Positions 8,336 to 17,211 of a stretch of 64,000 bases of DNA are shown here, one piece after another. The DNA lies in NCBI GenBank assembly GCA_022773025.1, contig JALEZF010000043.1:1-64000 (forward strand), read 5' to 3'. A program made the position numbers and the translations under genes. This stretch comes from Clostridium sp. (lineage in GTDB: Bacteria > Bacillota > Clostridia > Clostridiales > Clostridiaceae). Every line of letters starts with the position of its first letter. Within the stretch, counting starts at the first letter, position 1. The notes beneath the pieces were generated by a model, which saw nothing but the letters and a program-made list of their open reading frames with translations, did no database searches and was not told the origin of the DNA.

Positions 8336-8698
8336 TTACATTGTCCACATTGGCCTGTTATAGCAAAGTGATTGAAAAATAATAAAAATAATAATTAGTA
8401 ATAATATGTCGTTAAAATATCCATAATTATAATTGGAGACATTGTCAAAAGTATAGTTATTATTGGAACCATTGTTAAAAGCATGATTATTATAATTTAG
8501 ACATTTTTCGGCATTAATGCAGAATTTAGTATTCAAATCCTCGCTCATAGGTTCTAGATTTACTTTTTTGCAGGTACCCGTGGCTTCACCTTGACAGTTT
8601 CTCCATTTCTTAACGCAATCTGTATCTTTTAAATAAAGATTAGCAGATAGTGTATCTGAATTCGAATCTGTTAATAAATTTAAAGTGTTGTTCTTCAT
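8336..8698 (-). CDS. Asn-rich hypothetical protein with C-terminal hydrophobic segment
   Basis: 120 residues, no family recognised. It has five Cys in the first two thirds (DTDCVKKWRNCQGEATGTCK and FCINAEKCLNY), then an Asn/Tyr-rich stretch, then a hydrophobic segment (DILLLIIIFIIFQSLCY). It is divergent from another Cys-containing small protein at 8921. Composition and pairing recall spore surface proteins, but this is inference only. The ribosome binding site GGGATGAG is moderate. Confidence 0.55.
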   Translation of the reverse strand: MKNNTLNLLTDSNSDTLSANLYLKDTDCVKKWRNCQGEATGTCKKVNLEPMSEDLNTKFCINAEKCLNYNNHAFNNGSNNNYTFDNVSNYNYGYFNDILLLIIIFIIFQSLCYNRPMWTM

Positions 8699-8920
8699 TT
8701 ATCTCATCCCTTTATATTTATTTTTTGTATAAATCTTCTTTATATTATTATATTGTCCATATGAATAATAGCTACAAAATTTTTGAAAATAAGTGGCACA
8801 ATTTAGGGTATATCATATATTAGTAATATAAAGTTTCATTAAAACTATATATCTGAAAAATATTATTTGTATTCACTAATTTACAACTTATACAAAATAG
8901 ATTAAAGAGAGGTGTACTGT

Positions 8921-9343
8921 ATGTATTGTAATTGCAATGGTAATTATAATGAAAATGATAATGTATATTTAAGAGAAGGTTTTGAAGGAGAAGTTATACT
9001 AACAGATCCACCTGGAACAAAGTTACAACTTGAAAACTGCAAATGTCCAGATGATGTAGGTCCAGTTTCATTTGATGCTAAAACCCAATGTAGGGCTATA
9101 AGGGTTCAGGTTAGAATTAGTAACCTTTGTCCAAATAAAGAGTTTTTGCTCTTTATAACTGTTTATGATGATCAAATGAATAAAATTGGTCAAATTTGTG
9201 ATGTATTTACTACATCATCAAGTCATGTTTGTACTAGTCCTTACAATCAATATGTAACATTATTAATTAAAAAACCTGTTTGTTCCACTGACTATATTTG
9301 GGTAGATGTTAGAGGAAACTATACAAGCATTTGTGATTTTTAA
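8921..9343 (+). CDS. Cys-rich hypothetical protein, possible spore-surface protein
   Basis: 140 residues with nine Cys and a Cys/Asn-rich N-terminus (MYCNCNGNYNEND), then a beta-rich domain (RVQVRISNLCPNKEFLLFIT, later YVTLLIKKPVC). No signal peptide or membrane segment. The start is ATG 8921, eight bases after AGAGG; an in-frame GTG at 8912 overlaps that site. CATATATTA at 8814-8822 resembles a sporulation sigma -10 element. A coat or exosporium role is inferred, not shown. Confidence 0.6.
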   Translation: MYCNCNGNYNENDNVYLREGFEGEVILTDPPGTKLQLENCKCPDDVGPVSFDAKTQCRAIRVQVRISNLCPNKEFLLFITVYDDQMNKIGQICDVFTTSSSHVCTSPYNQYVTLLIKKPVCSTDYIWVDVRGNYTSICDF

Positions 9344-9372
9344 TAGTTGAATTTTATAATGCCAACAAACCT

Positions 9373-9404
9373 AGGGTTGTCTTATGACAACCCTTAATTT
9401 TTTT
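9373..9404 (+). terminator. terminator after the Cys-rich gene
   Basis: Stem AGGGTTGTC / GACAACCCT with loop TTAT, then TAATTTTTTT. Confidence 0.85.
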
Positions 9405-9567
9405 ATAAAATAGCCTGCTTTTCTTATGAGACTTTCAAATTAAATTATTAGTCAATCCTATATAAATTTAAATACCATATTATTCGATTTTCTAAGAACA
9501 TTAAGTTTCATTTTCTATAGCGTCATATTTGTTTTATAAAATTAAGCTTATATCTTTAAAAATCTCT

Positions 9568-10068
9568 TTAATATTTTACATTATAGACGCCTTGGAAATT
9601 TTGAATTACGATTTCATCAGAAGCGATTACATTTGATGTTCCCTTTTCTTCTATCTGAAGTTTAATAGTGAATTCAACCACAGAGCCAGCCTTCCAGTCA
9701 ACCATAGCAAATTGTGAAAGTTCTACTGATTCTCCAGAGTTAATCACCTCTTTTTGAGGACCATTTTTACCAGAGACAGAAAAGCCTTCGAAATCATTAA
9801 GGTTTCCTAATATCCAGTGATATTGTACATCTCTAGAGATTTTTCCTTCCACTTTAGGAGAAAGGGTCATTGGGAGATTGCTAGAGGAATTAGCTGAATT
9901 CGAAGTAATTATCTTTACACTTAAGGTGCTTTTCTCTTCTTTATTTGAATCAGTACTTTCAATAGAAACATCTTTAGACGTACTATTTTTATCCTCTGCT
10001 TTGCTTTGGCACCCTGATAAAAGTAATATCATGGTACCCACCATTAGTAAGGATATAAATCTTTTCAT
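9568..10068 (-). CDS. lipoprotein, function unknown
   Basis: 166 residues. The signal peptide ends in the lipobox LLLSGC (Cys near residue 19), followed by a Ser/Lys/Asp linker and a beta-rich domain (VQYHWILGNLNDFEGF, EIVIQNFQGVYNVKY) resembling an immunoglobulin-like fold. TAGGAGG precedes the ATG at 10068; upstream in-frame codons lack such a site. It starts 38 bp after a membrane-protein gene, so the two are probably co-transcribed. Confidence 0.75.
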   Translation of the reverse strand: MKRFISLLMVGTMILLLSGCQSKAEDKNSTSKDVSIESTDSNKEEKSTLSVKIITSNSANSSSNLPMTLSPKVEGKISRDVQYHWILGNLNDFEGFSVSGKNGPQKEVINSGESVELSQFAMVDWKAGSVVEFTIKLQIEEKGTSNVIASDEIVIQNFQGVYNVKY

Positions 10069-10105
10069 AAAAATCCTCCTAATCAAAATACGATGTTTTT
10101 TAATT

Positions 10106-10612
10106 TTACATCTCATTAAATTTATTAATTATTTCAGCCTCTGATGGTGGAACAAAATTTGAATAGGGTTCTGGATCTATAGAAAGTTTCTTTTTAAAAA
10201 GCACATGGCTTGGCTTATAAAAATAAACATATTTGTCATGCATCCATTGACCCTCTATTTTTTCTATTATAAGGTGACCACCTCTTATGGCTGGATATTC
10301 TGGACACATCCAAAAAGGGGCTTTTAAAAAGGTATAAAAACATATGCATAAAATCACTAAAAGACAGGAGCCTATAGAAAGAACTTTGAGAACTCCAATT
10401 TTGATTTCACTGTAAAATTTCGATATGAAATAAATCATTGGCACTATTATAAGACTTATGAAATTTAAGAAAAACAAGGTGTTGATTATGCCTAGAAATT
10501 CTAGATTTTTTTCTGAAAGATTTAAATAGAAAAGAGAAGCTATGTAGGATATTACTACTAAAAGATTTATGATTAGAATCTTGGAAAAATTCTTCTTTAA
10601 CTTAACAAACAT
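10106..10612 (-). CDS. membrane protein, function unknown
   Basis: 168 residues with three N-terminal membrane segments (residues 13-31, 43-64, 73-96), then a 65-residue extracytoplasmic tail with conserved-looking aromatic and Pro residues (APFWMCPEYPAIRGGHLIIE, DPEPYSNFVPPSEAEI). No family recognised. It is the first gene of a two-gene transcript with the lipoprotein. The ATG is preceded by AGGGGGAT. Confidence 0.65.
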   Translation of the reverse strand: MFVKLKKNFSKILIINLLVVISYIASLFYLNLSEKNLEFLGIINTLFFLNFISLIIVPMIYFISKFYSEIKIGVLKVLSIGSCLLVILCICFYTFLKAPFWMCPEYPAIRGGHLIIEKIEGQWMHDKYVYFYKPSHVLFKKKLSIDPEPYSNFVPPSEAEIINKFNEM

Positions 10613-10710
10613 ATGGAAATCCCCCTCAAATTCAACTTTATAGTAAAAAATGGAATTTGGAAACTTCTGAAGATGATTCGGTTCATTTATAGAATTACTA
10701 AAAACATGAG

Positions 10711-10725
10711 ATGAAAACGTTTCTG
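10711..10725. promoter_or_regulatory. weak cre-like site
   Basis: ATGAAAACGTTTCTG has the cre core AAAACGTTT between two divergent genes, but two outer consensus positions differ. Confidence 0.2.
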
Positions 10726-10891
10726 TCTATTAATATCATTATACTAGATTTTTCTAAAGATTGGTATAGATGTAAAGGTATAAAAGTTTATAGAAGAAAT
10801 AAAAGTTTCAGCAGAGAATATTTACTATAAGAAATAGGATAGACTGTATGATATAATAAATATCGTGAGTAAAGTTAGGCAGGTGAAAAGT

Positions 10892-11530
10892 TTGAAAGAA
10901 AAACTTAAAGATAAAGATATTTTAATAAAAAGAATTTTGTTTTTTCTCTTGGGAATAGCAGCTACGGCGCTAGGAGTTTCCCTTACTATAATTTATAATT
11001 TTGTAGCAGGTTCATGGGATGCTTTGAGCGTTGGTCTTAGTGAAACTTTTGGACTAACTGTGGGAACATGGGTAGTGATAGTTGCAGTTATTTTAATAAT
11101 TGCTAGTGGAATTTTGCTAAGAAGAATACCTAGATTTTCTACTCTAATAACATCTTTTGTAACAGGAGCAGGAATTGATTTGTGGTTAGCAACTCTTAAA
11201 GGAATAGAAGTTAGCGGGATAGTCAATGAATCTTTAGTGTTTATGGCAGGAATAGTTGTCATAGGTTTTGGAGTTTCAATGGTAGTTCTCACAGAGCTTC
11301 CACCGGGACCAATCGATTACTTTATGCTTGTCCTTAAAGAGCGATTTAAACTTTCCTTAGGTGTAGCAAAGACTCTAGCAGAAGGTATAGGACTCATATT
11401 GGGCCTTACGTTTCATGGACCTATAGGTATAGGTAGCATAGTGATTGTAGTTATCATGGGACCTGTAATTCAATTCTTCTCTAAATTATTAGAGCCAAAG
11501 ATAAAAAAACAGATTAATATAGCGGCATAA
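10892..11530 (+). CDS. YczE/YyaS/YitT family membrane protein
   Basis: 212 residues with five membrane segments. The order is FFLLGIAATALGVSLTIIYNFVAGSWDAL, then GLTVGTWVVIVAVILI, then TELPPGPIDYFMLVL, the pattern of the YczE/YitT-like family, whose function is poorly known. TTG 10892 is preferred because AGGTG lies six bases before it. The upstream in-frame GTG at 10865 has no ribosome binding site and lies only eight bases after a TATAAT (10852-10857). It is transcribed alone. Confidence 0.8.
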   Translation: MKEKLKDKDILIKRILFFLLGIAATALGVSLTIIYNFVAGSWDALSVGLSETFGLTVGTWVVIVAVILIIASGILLRRIPRFSTLITSFVTGAGIDLWLATLKGIEVSGIVNESLVFMAGIVVIGFGVSMVVLTELPPGPIDYFMLVLKERFKLSLGVAKTLAEGIGLILGLTFHGPIGIGSIVIVVIMGPVIQFFSKLLEPKIKKQINIAA

Positions 11531-11579
11531 AAATAGCTGTTACGAGATATTTTCATTATCTTGTAGCAGCTATTTTTTT
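11530..11579 (+). terminator. terminator after the YczE-like gene
   Basis: Long stem AAATAGCTGTTACGAGATA / TATCTTGTAGCAGCTATTT followed by TTTT. It begins at the last base of the stop codon. Confidence 0.85.
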
Positions 11580-11699
11580 GGTTATTAAATATCATTATCT
11601 TAAGAGATTTTTTATTGGAATTCTTATAATTACCTTTTATGGTTCATATATATTAATATTGAATACTACAGAGAGAAAATTCTTGGCTGGGGGGAGAGT

Positions 11700-13436
11700 A
11701 TGATAATTATAAAAGCAGAAGGTCAAATGATAAATAGTTATCGAAATAAGAAATTTATTTCGTCCATGGATGGGTTAAGAGAAGCGGAGAGAAAGGAAAT
11801 CATATTAGAGGGTATTTGTATAAAATGTGATAAGGAAAATAATCTTAAGGTGAGATTGGGAAATTTCCTAGGTACAATACCCTATGATGAGATTTCAAAT
11901 GGGAGTAATTTACTTAAGGAAGTAGAACCATGGGCAATGGTAAATAAATCTGTGCAGTTTCTCATTAAAAGTATCAAACATGAGGATAGTGATATAGTCT
12001 TGTCTAGAAGAAGGGCAATGGATATAGTACGTGAAGAAATATGGGGCAAACTTAAAGTGGGGGATTATGTTTCGGGCACCATAAAATCTATAGATTTAGA
12101 AAAGGCAAAGGTGGATATTGGATGTGGAAACTTAGCATTTTTATTAAAGGACGATGTATGCGAAACAGATGAGGATAATATTTTAGAAAGATTTCATGTA
12201 GGTGAAGAGATAGAGGCTCGAATAAAAGAAAAGGATGAAAATAATATCTTTATAAGTACCAAAGAGTTTTGGGAAATGTGGGACAAAAACGTAGAAGATA
12301 TAGAAGAAGACACCTTTGTATCTGGAGTCGTCAAGAATAAGATTTCAAATGGAGTTTTGGTAGAGCTTAATGAGCATGTGCGTGGAATAGCGAATTATTA
12401 TAAAGGAAACTCTTATGGTGATGTAGTTACAGTGTATATAAAGAAAATAGATCGAAGAAAAAAGAGAATAAAGGTTGAAATTGTAACTGATGATTATGAT
12501 TTTTATAGGAGAGAAAAAGATGAGCCTAAAGAAAAAACCAAAGACAAAGAAAAATCTTTAAAAGATAATAGATCAAAATGGGAAGGAACATTTAAAGGAA
12601 AATCACCTTTTGTTATTGTAGATGGAGAGCAGAGAGAGATAGAGTATTTTGGAAATGATTATGTGTCCTTATATCAAATCATATTTGATGTAAAACATAA
12701 TTATATAAATGAAATACATTATAAAATACTTGAAATAGTGAATAAGCATAGGTATGTAACTTCAAAACAGATAACGGATATAATGAATTATTATGCTTTT
12801 GATACAACTCAAGATAGGATAAAAAGAGCCATGAAGATATGTCTAAAGAAACAGCTTTTGGAGAGATGCTTTTTTTCAAAGGAGGGAGGACGATCTAGTT
12901 ATAAGGTTTATTCTCTTGGGAAAAATGGATCTGACCTTCTTAGATATCGTGGAGAAAAGAGCTATTGGAATCCTTTAGAGTCTGTAGAAAAGCCAGATAA
13001 GATTAAAAAAATATTGGCTACAAATCAAATAATCACTGCATATATGAAATGTAGTGATACTTTTAAAAATTATTATATAAATCAAATAATTACCGTGAAG
13101 ACAGATGATGTTGCTGTGGTGAGAGCTAGTGCTTTAATATATACGGCAAATAATGATTATATATATGAGGTCATTAGAAGAAAGGAAAATTGGAAGAAGT
13201 ATATACATGACAAGGTTGAGAGATATGAAAGGATATTTGAGAACTTAGAGATGACAACGCCAGAGTTTTATAGAATGCCGAAGCTTGTGATTTGTGGAGA
13301 AGATAGAGAACAGAATCTTGAAATAGCGAACCTCTTAAAGAATGTAGAGTGTATTAACCTAAAGATTTTGTATACAGAGGATAGACTCAATCTTCCAGAA
13401 AACTTTAAGGATTCTCTCTATGAGATAAAGGAATAA
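11700..13436 (+). CDS. three S1-domain protein fused to winged-helix / nuclease-like C-terminus
   Basis: 578 residues. Three S1-like RNA-binding modules: about 33-105 (degenerate), 118-190 (VGDYVSGTIKSIDLEKAKVD) and 203-262 (FVSGVVKNKISNGVLVELNE). A Lys/Glu linker (268-295) follows. Residues 335-420 look like a winged helix (HRYVTSKQITDIMNYYAF, KKQLLERC). Residues 437-578 recall the replication-relaxation group: strands, then YIYEVIRRKENWKKYIHDKV with an acidic-xxx-K pattern like PD-(D/E)XK nucleases. Start follows GGGGGGAGAG. It stands alone between terminators, with no plasmid or phage genes beside it. S1 modules are clear; the C-terminal assignment is tentative. Confidence 0.7.
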   Translation: MIIIKAEGQMINSYRNKKFISSMDGLREAERKEIILEGICIKCDKENNLKVRLGNFLGTIPYDEISNGSNLLKEVEPWAMVNKSVQFLIKSIKHEDSDIVLSRRRAMDIVREEIWGKLKVGDYVSGTIKSIDLEKAKVDIGCGNLAFLLKDDVCETDEDNILERFHVGEEIEARIKEKDENNIFISTKEFWEMWDKNVEDIEEDTFVSGVVKNKISNGVLVELNEHVRGIANYYKGNSYGDVVTVYIKKIDRRKKRIKVEIVTDDYDFYRREKDEPKEKTKDKEKSLKDNRSKWEGTFKGKSPFVIVDGEQREIEYFGNDYVSLYQIIFDVKHNYINEIHYKILEIVNKHRYVTSKQITDIMNYYAFDTTQDRIKRAMKICLKKQLLERCFFSKEGGRSSYKVYSLGKNGSDLLRYRGEKSYWNPLESVEKPDKIKKILATNQIITAYMKCSDTFKNYYINQIITVKTDDVAVVRASALIYTANNDYIYEVIRRKENWKKYIHDKVERYERIFENLEMTTPEFYRMPKLVICGEDREQNLEIANLLKNVECINLKILYTEDRLNLPENFKDSLYEIKE

Positions 13437-13678
13437 TCAAAAAAATTTTTTAAAAGAAAATTATTAACTATTTCTGAAAATAATTTGAATAAAATTTAAA
13501 CAAATATAGAAATATAAAGAAAATAATAGGGAAAATGAATACATTTATAATTCTAGAAATAGAAAATATGAAATTGACAAGTTTATGAAATAAAGTTTCA
13601 ATAAAAGAGTAGAAATTTGTAATACGGTTTTAGTTTTAAAATTGAATTCTGTGTACTATAATTTAATTAATGAAATAT
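13437..13678. other. AT-rich leader and promoter region of the PTS operon
   Basis: No gene. Very A-rich. A TATAAT at 13657-13662 is the best -10; no good -35 is visible at normal spacing (TTTTAA at 13634). Transcription from it would begin just before the RAT. Confidence 0.5.
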
Positions 13679-13693
13679 ATGAAAGCGTTGTTA
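13679..13693 (+). promoter_or_regulatory. cre-like CcpA site overlapping the RAT
   Basis: ATGAAAGCGTTGTTA matches the cre consensus with one mismatch and lies about 20 bp after the -10, a position where CcpA acts as a roadblock or repressor. Confidence 0.45.
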
Positions 13694-13714
13694 CTGGTAA
13701 TGCAGGCAAGAGCT
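13684..13714 (+). promoter_or_regulatory. RAT antiterminator target of BglG/LicT family
   Basis: GTTGTTACTG, GTAATG, then CAGGCAAGAG reproduces the ribonucleic antiterminator consensus (TTACTG near the 5' side, GCAGGCAA near the 3' side). Its 3' half overlaps the terminator stem. The BglG-type protein encoded at 16265 is the obvious partner. Confidence 0.88.
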
Positions 13715-13750
13715 AATGATACCTAGTATTGGGTGTTATTAGCTCTTTTT
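13708..13750 (+). terminator. leader terminator controlled by the RAT
   Basis: Stem AAGAGCTAATGATACC / GGGTGTTATTAGCTCTT followed by TTT. It ends transcription before the EIIBC gene unless the RAT is bound. Confidence 0.88.
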
Positions 13751-13831
13751 CGTAATTTAAATAAGTTATAAATTATTTAAATTACCGTAGAAACATTGAC
13801 TTTCATAACAATATATAAGGGGGATAAGATT

Positions 13832-15226
13832 ATGGCAAAGGCAGTACCTCAAACTATCGCTGAAGAAATTCTAAAATTGGTAGGAGGAAAGGAAAACATA
13901 AAGACAGTTGCATGCTGTGCAACAAGACTTAGAATGACATTACATGACAATAGCAAAGCTGACAAAGTAGCAATAAAAGCTATTAATGGGGTAATGGGCT
14001 TAGTTGAACAAAATGAGCAGCTTCAAATTATTTTAGGACCTGGAATGGTTACAAAGGTTACTAATATCGTTGGACAATTAACTTCATTGAAGGTTGGACA
14101 AGTTGATGAGGTAGCAGAAAGAAAAGCAGAACTTAAGAAGAAGAATTCAACACCAGTTAAATTATTTATAAGAAAATTATCAAATATATTCGTACCATTA
14201 ATACCTGGATTCGTAGGTTGCGGAATCATATATGGTGTTGCAAAGTTATTACAAAACCAAGGAATACTTACAGGAAATGCATATCAAATGGCTTATGTAT
14301 TAGGAAAAGGTATATTCCTATACATGAATATTATGGTAGGTGTGTTCACAGCTAGAGAATTTGGCGGAAGCGAATCTCTTGGTGGAACTTTAGCTGGTAT
14401 CATGATGGCTCCACAACTTGCAAAGATAGTTGTGGGTGGGCAAAACTTAGTGCCAGAACAAGGTGGAGTTATAGCTGTATTAATAGCTTGTGCTTTAGGT
14501 GCAATACTAGAAAAGAAACTAAGAAAAGTTATGCCTTCAGTACTTGATCTTATGGTTACTCCAACTGTAGTTATACTAGTTATAGGTCTTGGATGCTTCT
14601 ATATCATTCAACCTTTAGGATCTTGGTTAACTAACAATATCACTTGGCTTGTTAATATATCTATAGAAAAGGGAAAGATGCTTACAGGAGCAGCATTCTC
14701 AACCACATTCCTACCACTTGTTATGACTGGACTTCATAGAGCATTAACTCCAGTTGAAACAAGTCTTCTACAATCAACAGGCGTTGACTTACTAAGACCA
14801 ATTCTTGCAATGGCTGGTGCTGGACAAGTTGGTGCTGGTATAGCAATATTTATGAAGACTAAGAGCAAGAGAATGAAGACTGTAATAGGAAGTTCACTTC
14901 CTATAGGAATGCTTGGTGTTGGTGAACCATTAATGTTTGGTGTTACACTACCACTTGGAAAACCATTTATAACTGCTTGTCTAGGATCTGCATTAGGTGG
15001 AATGTATGTTGCGGCTAAAGGAGTTGCATCAACAGGTATAGGTTTATCAGGTATTCCTCTAGCATTGCTTATGCCAGATGGAAGTGCTGCAATAAACTAC
15101 TTGATAGGAACAGTTCTTGCATACGCAGGTGGATTCTTATTAACTTACTTCACTAAGTGGGAAGATGTGGATGATAATGATGAATTTGAAATGGATAATC
15201 CGTTGAAAGATATAATAAAGATGTAA
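13832..15226 (+). CDS. PTS sugar transporter subunit EIIBC
   Basis: 464 residues. The N-terminal EIIB domain (1-90) has the phospho-Cys motif ACCATRLRMT (Cys29). The EIIC domain of about ten membrane segments (from about 105) includes GVGEPLMFGVTLPLGKPF, the conserved sugar-binding region. Architecture resembles MurP/sucrose-type permeases. There is no EIIA domain, so it needs a soluble EIIA such as the one at 60213. ATAAGGGGG precedes ATG 13832; the TTG 36 bases upstream is not used. Expression is controlled by the RAT/terminator in the leader. The sugar is not predictable; the PHP gene next door gives no clear hint. Confidence 0.9.
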   Translation: MAKAVPQTIAEEILKLVGGKENIKTVACCATRLRMTLHDNSKADKVAIKAINGVMGLVEQNEQLQIILGPGMVTKVTNIVGQLTSLKVGQVDEVAERKAELKKKNSTPVKLFIRKLSNIFVPLIPGFVGCGIIYGVAKLLQNQGILTGNAYQMAYVLGKGIFLYMNIMVGVFTAREFGGSESLGGTLAGIMMAPQLAKIVVGGQNLVPEQGGVIAVLIACALGAILEKKLRKVMPSVLDLMVTPTVVILVIGLGCFYIIQPLGSWLTNNITWLVNISIEKGKMLTGAAFSTTFLPLVMTGLHRALTPVETSLLQSTGVDLLRPILAMAGAGQVGAGIAIFMKTKSKRMKTVIGSSLPIGMLGVGEPLMFGVTLPLGKPFITACLGSALGGMYVAAKGVASTGIGLSGIPLALLMPDGSAAINYLIGTVLAYAGGFLLTYFTKWEDVDDNDEFEMDNPLKDIIKM

Positions 15227-15240
15227 TTATAAAAGAAATA

Positions 15241-15266
15241 AGGGGTAGCCTTTAAGGCCACCCCCT
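15241..15266 (+). promoter_or_regulatory. intercistronic hairpin between EIIBC and PHP genes
   Basis: AGGGGTAGCC / GGCCACCCCCT stem without a tight T run (AATTCTATTTT follows). It may protect the EIIBC mRNA or end part of the transcripts. Confidence 0.45.
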
Positions 15267-15293
15267 AATTCTATTTTAGGGAGATGGCATAAA

Positions 15294-16133
15294 ATGTATG
15301 ATTTTCATATGCACACGACTTTTTCAGATGGAAGCAAAACTCCAAAAGAAATATTTCATATGGCAAAGGAGCTTGGATTTAAAGCTCTAAGCATAACAGA
15401 TCATGATACTGTTCTAGGACTTAGGGAGGCTCATGAGACAAGTAGAGAGTTCGGAATACCTTATGTGCCAGCACTAGAACTTACGGTAAAGGAAAGTGGA
15501 ATTAAGCTTCATGTTTTGGCATATGGTATAAATAGAGATTCCAGCGTTGCTGTAGATTATTCCTTGAAGCTTAAAAAATATATGGATGAAAAGTCATTAG
15601 GACAAATTCAAGTTTTAAGAAGTAAGGGTCTTATAGATGGAATAAGTGATGAGGAGTTCTTTAAGGAAGCCAAAGGAGGACCTCTTTACAGGGCAAAATT
15701 CCTTAAGACATTAAGTGATAAAGGTTATTTCAAAGAAGAGGAAATAATGAAGAGGCTTAATGAATATTTTGGAAAAGATGGTTGCTGTTATATAGAGGAC
15801 GAATTTCCATATATGAACTTTAAAGAGGGCTGTAAATTTATAAAAGAAATAGGCGGAAAGATAGTTTTAGCACATCCAAATAAAATAAAAAAGAAAAATG
15901 AAAATCTGTATAGTGAGCTGATAAACAGTGAACTTTTAGATGGTATAGAAGTATATCATCCATCTATAACTGAGGATACGGAAAAGGAACTTATGGAAAT
16001 AATCCAAAGAAAGGGACTCCTTTGTACAGGGGGAACAGACTTTCATGGTATATATATGAAAAATCCTAGGAACATAGGAACTGTAAATCCACCCGATATA
16101 GTTATAGAATCTTTGGAGAAATTCATGATATAG
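15294..16133 (+). CDS. PHP domain phosphoesterase (YciV/TrpH, RNase AM-like)
   Basis: 279 residues. The N-terminus has the PHP metal motif DFHMHTTFSDGSKTP, then SITDHDTVLG, PALELT, AHPNKI and GGTDFHG, together supplying the expected metal-binding His/Asp set. Proteins of this group hydrolyse 3',5'-bisphosphates or act as 5'-3' RNases. AGGGAG precedes ATG 15294. It sits between the PTS permease and its antiterminator in one operon, which might mean a sugar-specific phosphatase role, but this is inference. Confidence 0.88.
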   Translation: MYDFHMHTTFSDGSKTPKEIFHMAKELGFKALSITDHDTVLGLREAHETSREFGIPYVPALELTVKESGIKLHVLAYGINRDSSVAVDYSLKLKKYMDEKSLGQIQVLRSKGLIDGISDEEFFKEAKGGPLYRAKFLKTLSDKGYFKEEEIMKRLNEYFGKDGCCYIEDEFPYMNFKEGCKFIKEIGGKIVLAHPNKIKKKNENLYSELINSELLDGIEVYHPSITEDTEKELMEIIQRKGLLCTGGTDFHGIYMKNPRNIGTVNPPDIVIESLEKFMI

Positions 16134-16264
16134 CTTGATATAAGAAGGATTTTCTAACCTATAAGTAGAAGAAAATAATGTTGATGAATTGTATTAATAT
16201 GCTAGTGTTAAAACTATGTATGTAAGTACTAAACTAAAAAGAAGTAAATGGGAGATAGGTTAGC

Positions 16265-17131
16265 ATGAACAATTCATATAAAATAGTTAGACTTATAAAT
16301 AATAATGTTGTCATGTGTAAAGATAGAGAGGACAAACGTTGTATGCTTATAGGAAAAGGCATAGGCTTTAAAAAACAGCCTCAAGATGTAATAAGAGACT
16401 TAGACAGCGTAGAAAAGATTTACTATCTTGTGGATGAGAGTAATGCAAAAGCTTATAAAGCCATAGTTGAAAGCACAAAATCAGAAATCATAGGAGCTGT
16501 GGAGGAAGCTATAACATTAATAGAAGCTTATAATGAAAAGCCACTTAATGAAAGCATCCACGTTACATTACTAGACCATATAAATTTTGCTATATCCAGA
16601 ATGGAAAATAAGATAAATATAAAGAATCCTCTGCTTCATGAGATAAAATTCTTATACACAGAAGAATTTTTGATGGCAGAGAAGGTTATTGAATTCTTGA
16701 ATGAAAAGCTGCAGATAAAGTTTCCTTATGATGAGGTTGGCTTTGTAACTATGCATATACATGCAGCTATAACAGAAAAAAACATAGAAGAAACTTCAAT
16801 GGCCAATGAGATTTTATCTGATATACTTCATTTTTTAGATAAAAACTTAGGCCACACTATAAGACGTGATAGTTTGGAATACTTTAGGTTCCTAACTCAC
16901 CTTAGATTCTCTATAGATAGGGCTATGAATGGAAAGAATGTAGAAAATCTACTTATTGATACTATAAGGGAAAGGTTTGAGAATAGTTATACTTTGGCAG
17001 AAAGATTATCGGTATATATCTATGATAAATACAAAATTTATTTTAATGATGGAGAAATAGGATATATAGCTCTGCATCTTCAAAATATATTAAATGAGAG
17101 AGAGCAGAATAAATATATATCAACCATTTAA
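16265..17131 (+). CDS. BglG/LicT family transcription antiterminator
   Basis: 288 residues. An N-terminal CAT RNA-binding domain (1-60; INNNVVMCKD, MLIGKGIGFKK) is followed by two PTS regulation domains, PRD1 (about 70-170, with LLDHINFAISRM and GFVTMHIHAA) and PRD2 (about 175-285, with LTHLRFSIDRA and GYIALHLQNI). The PRD His residues are phosphorylated by HPr/EIIB to set activity. It closes the EIIBC-PHP operon and should bind the RAT at 13684. GGGAGATAGGTTAGC precedes the ATG. Confidence 0.93.
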   Translation: MNNSYKIVRLINNNVVMCKDREDKRCMLIGKGIGFKKQPQDVIRDLDSVEKIYYLVDESNAKAYKAIVESTKSEIIGAVEEAITLIEAYNEKPLNESIHVTLLDHINFAISRMENKINIKNPLLHEIKFLYTEEFLMAEKVIEFLNEKLQIKFPYDEVGFVTMHIHAAITEKNIEETSMANEILSDILHFLDKNLGHTIRRDSLEYFRFLTHLRFSIDRAMNGKNVENLLIDTIRERFENSYTLAERLSVYIYDKYKIYFNDGEIGYIALHLQNILNEREQNKYISTI

Positions 17132-17200
17132 GTGAAGAGTGAAAAGTTATTGATGGTTCAAGCTGTGAAGTGAAAAAGTGAAAAGCTGGTAAAATTTGTG
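17132..17200. repeat. GTGAA-rich intergenic repeat, copy 1
   Basis: Reiterated AGTGAAGAGTGAAAAG / GTGAAGTGAAAAAGTGAAAAG units directly after the BglG stop. Similar tracts lie at 31199-31310 and 56125-56253. Confidence 0.55.
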
Positions 17201-17211
17201 ATTGAAATAAA

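Noticed and set aside
11601..13436. Integrated plasmid or phage segment around the replication-relaxation-like gene
   Set aside because: No integrase, relaxase, attachment repeats or change in base composition near it; both neighbours are ordinary chromosomal genes.
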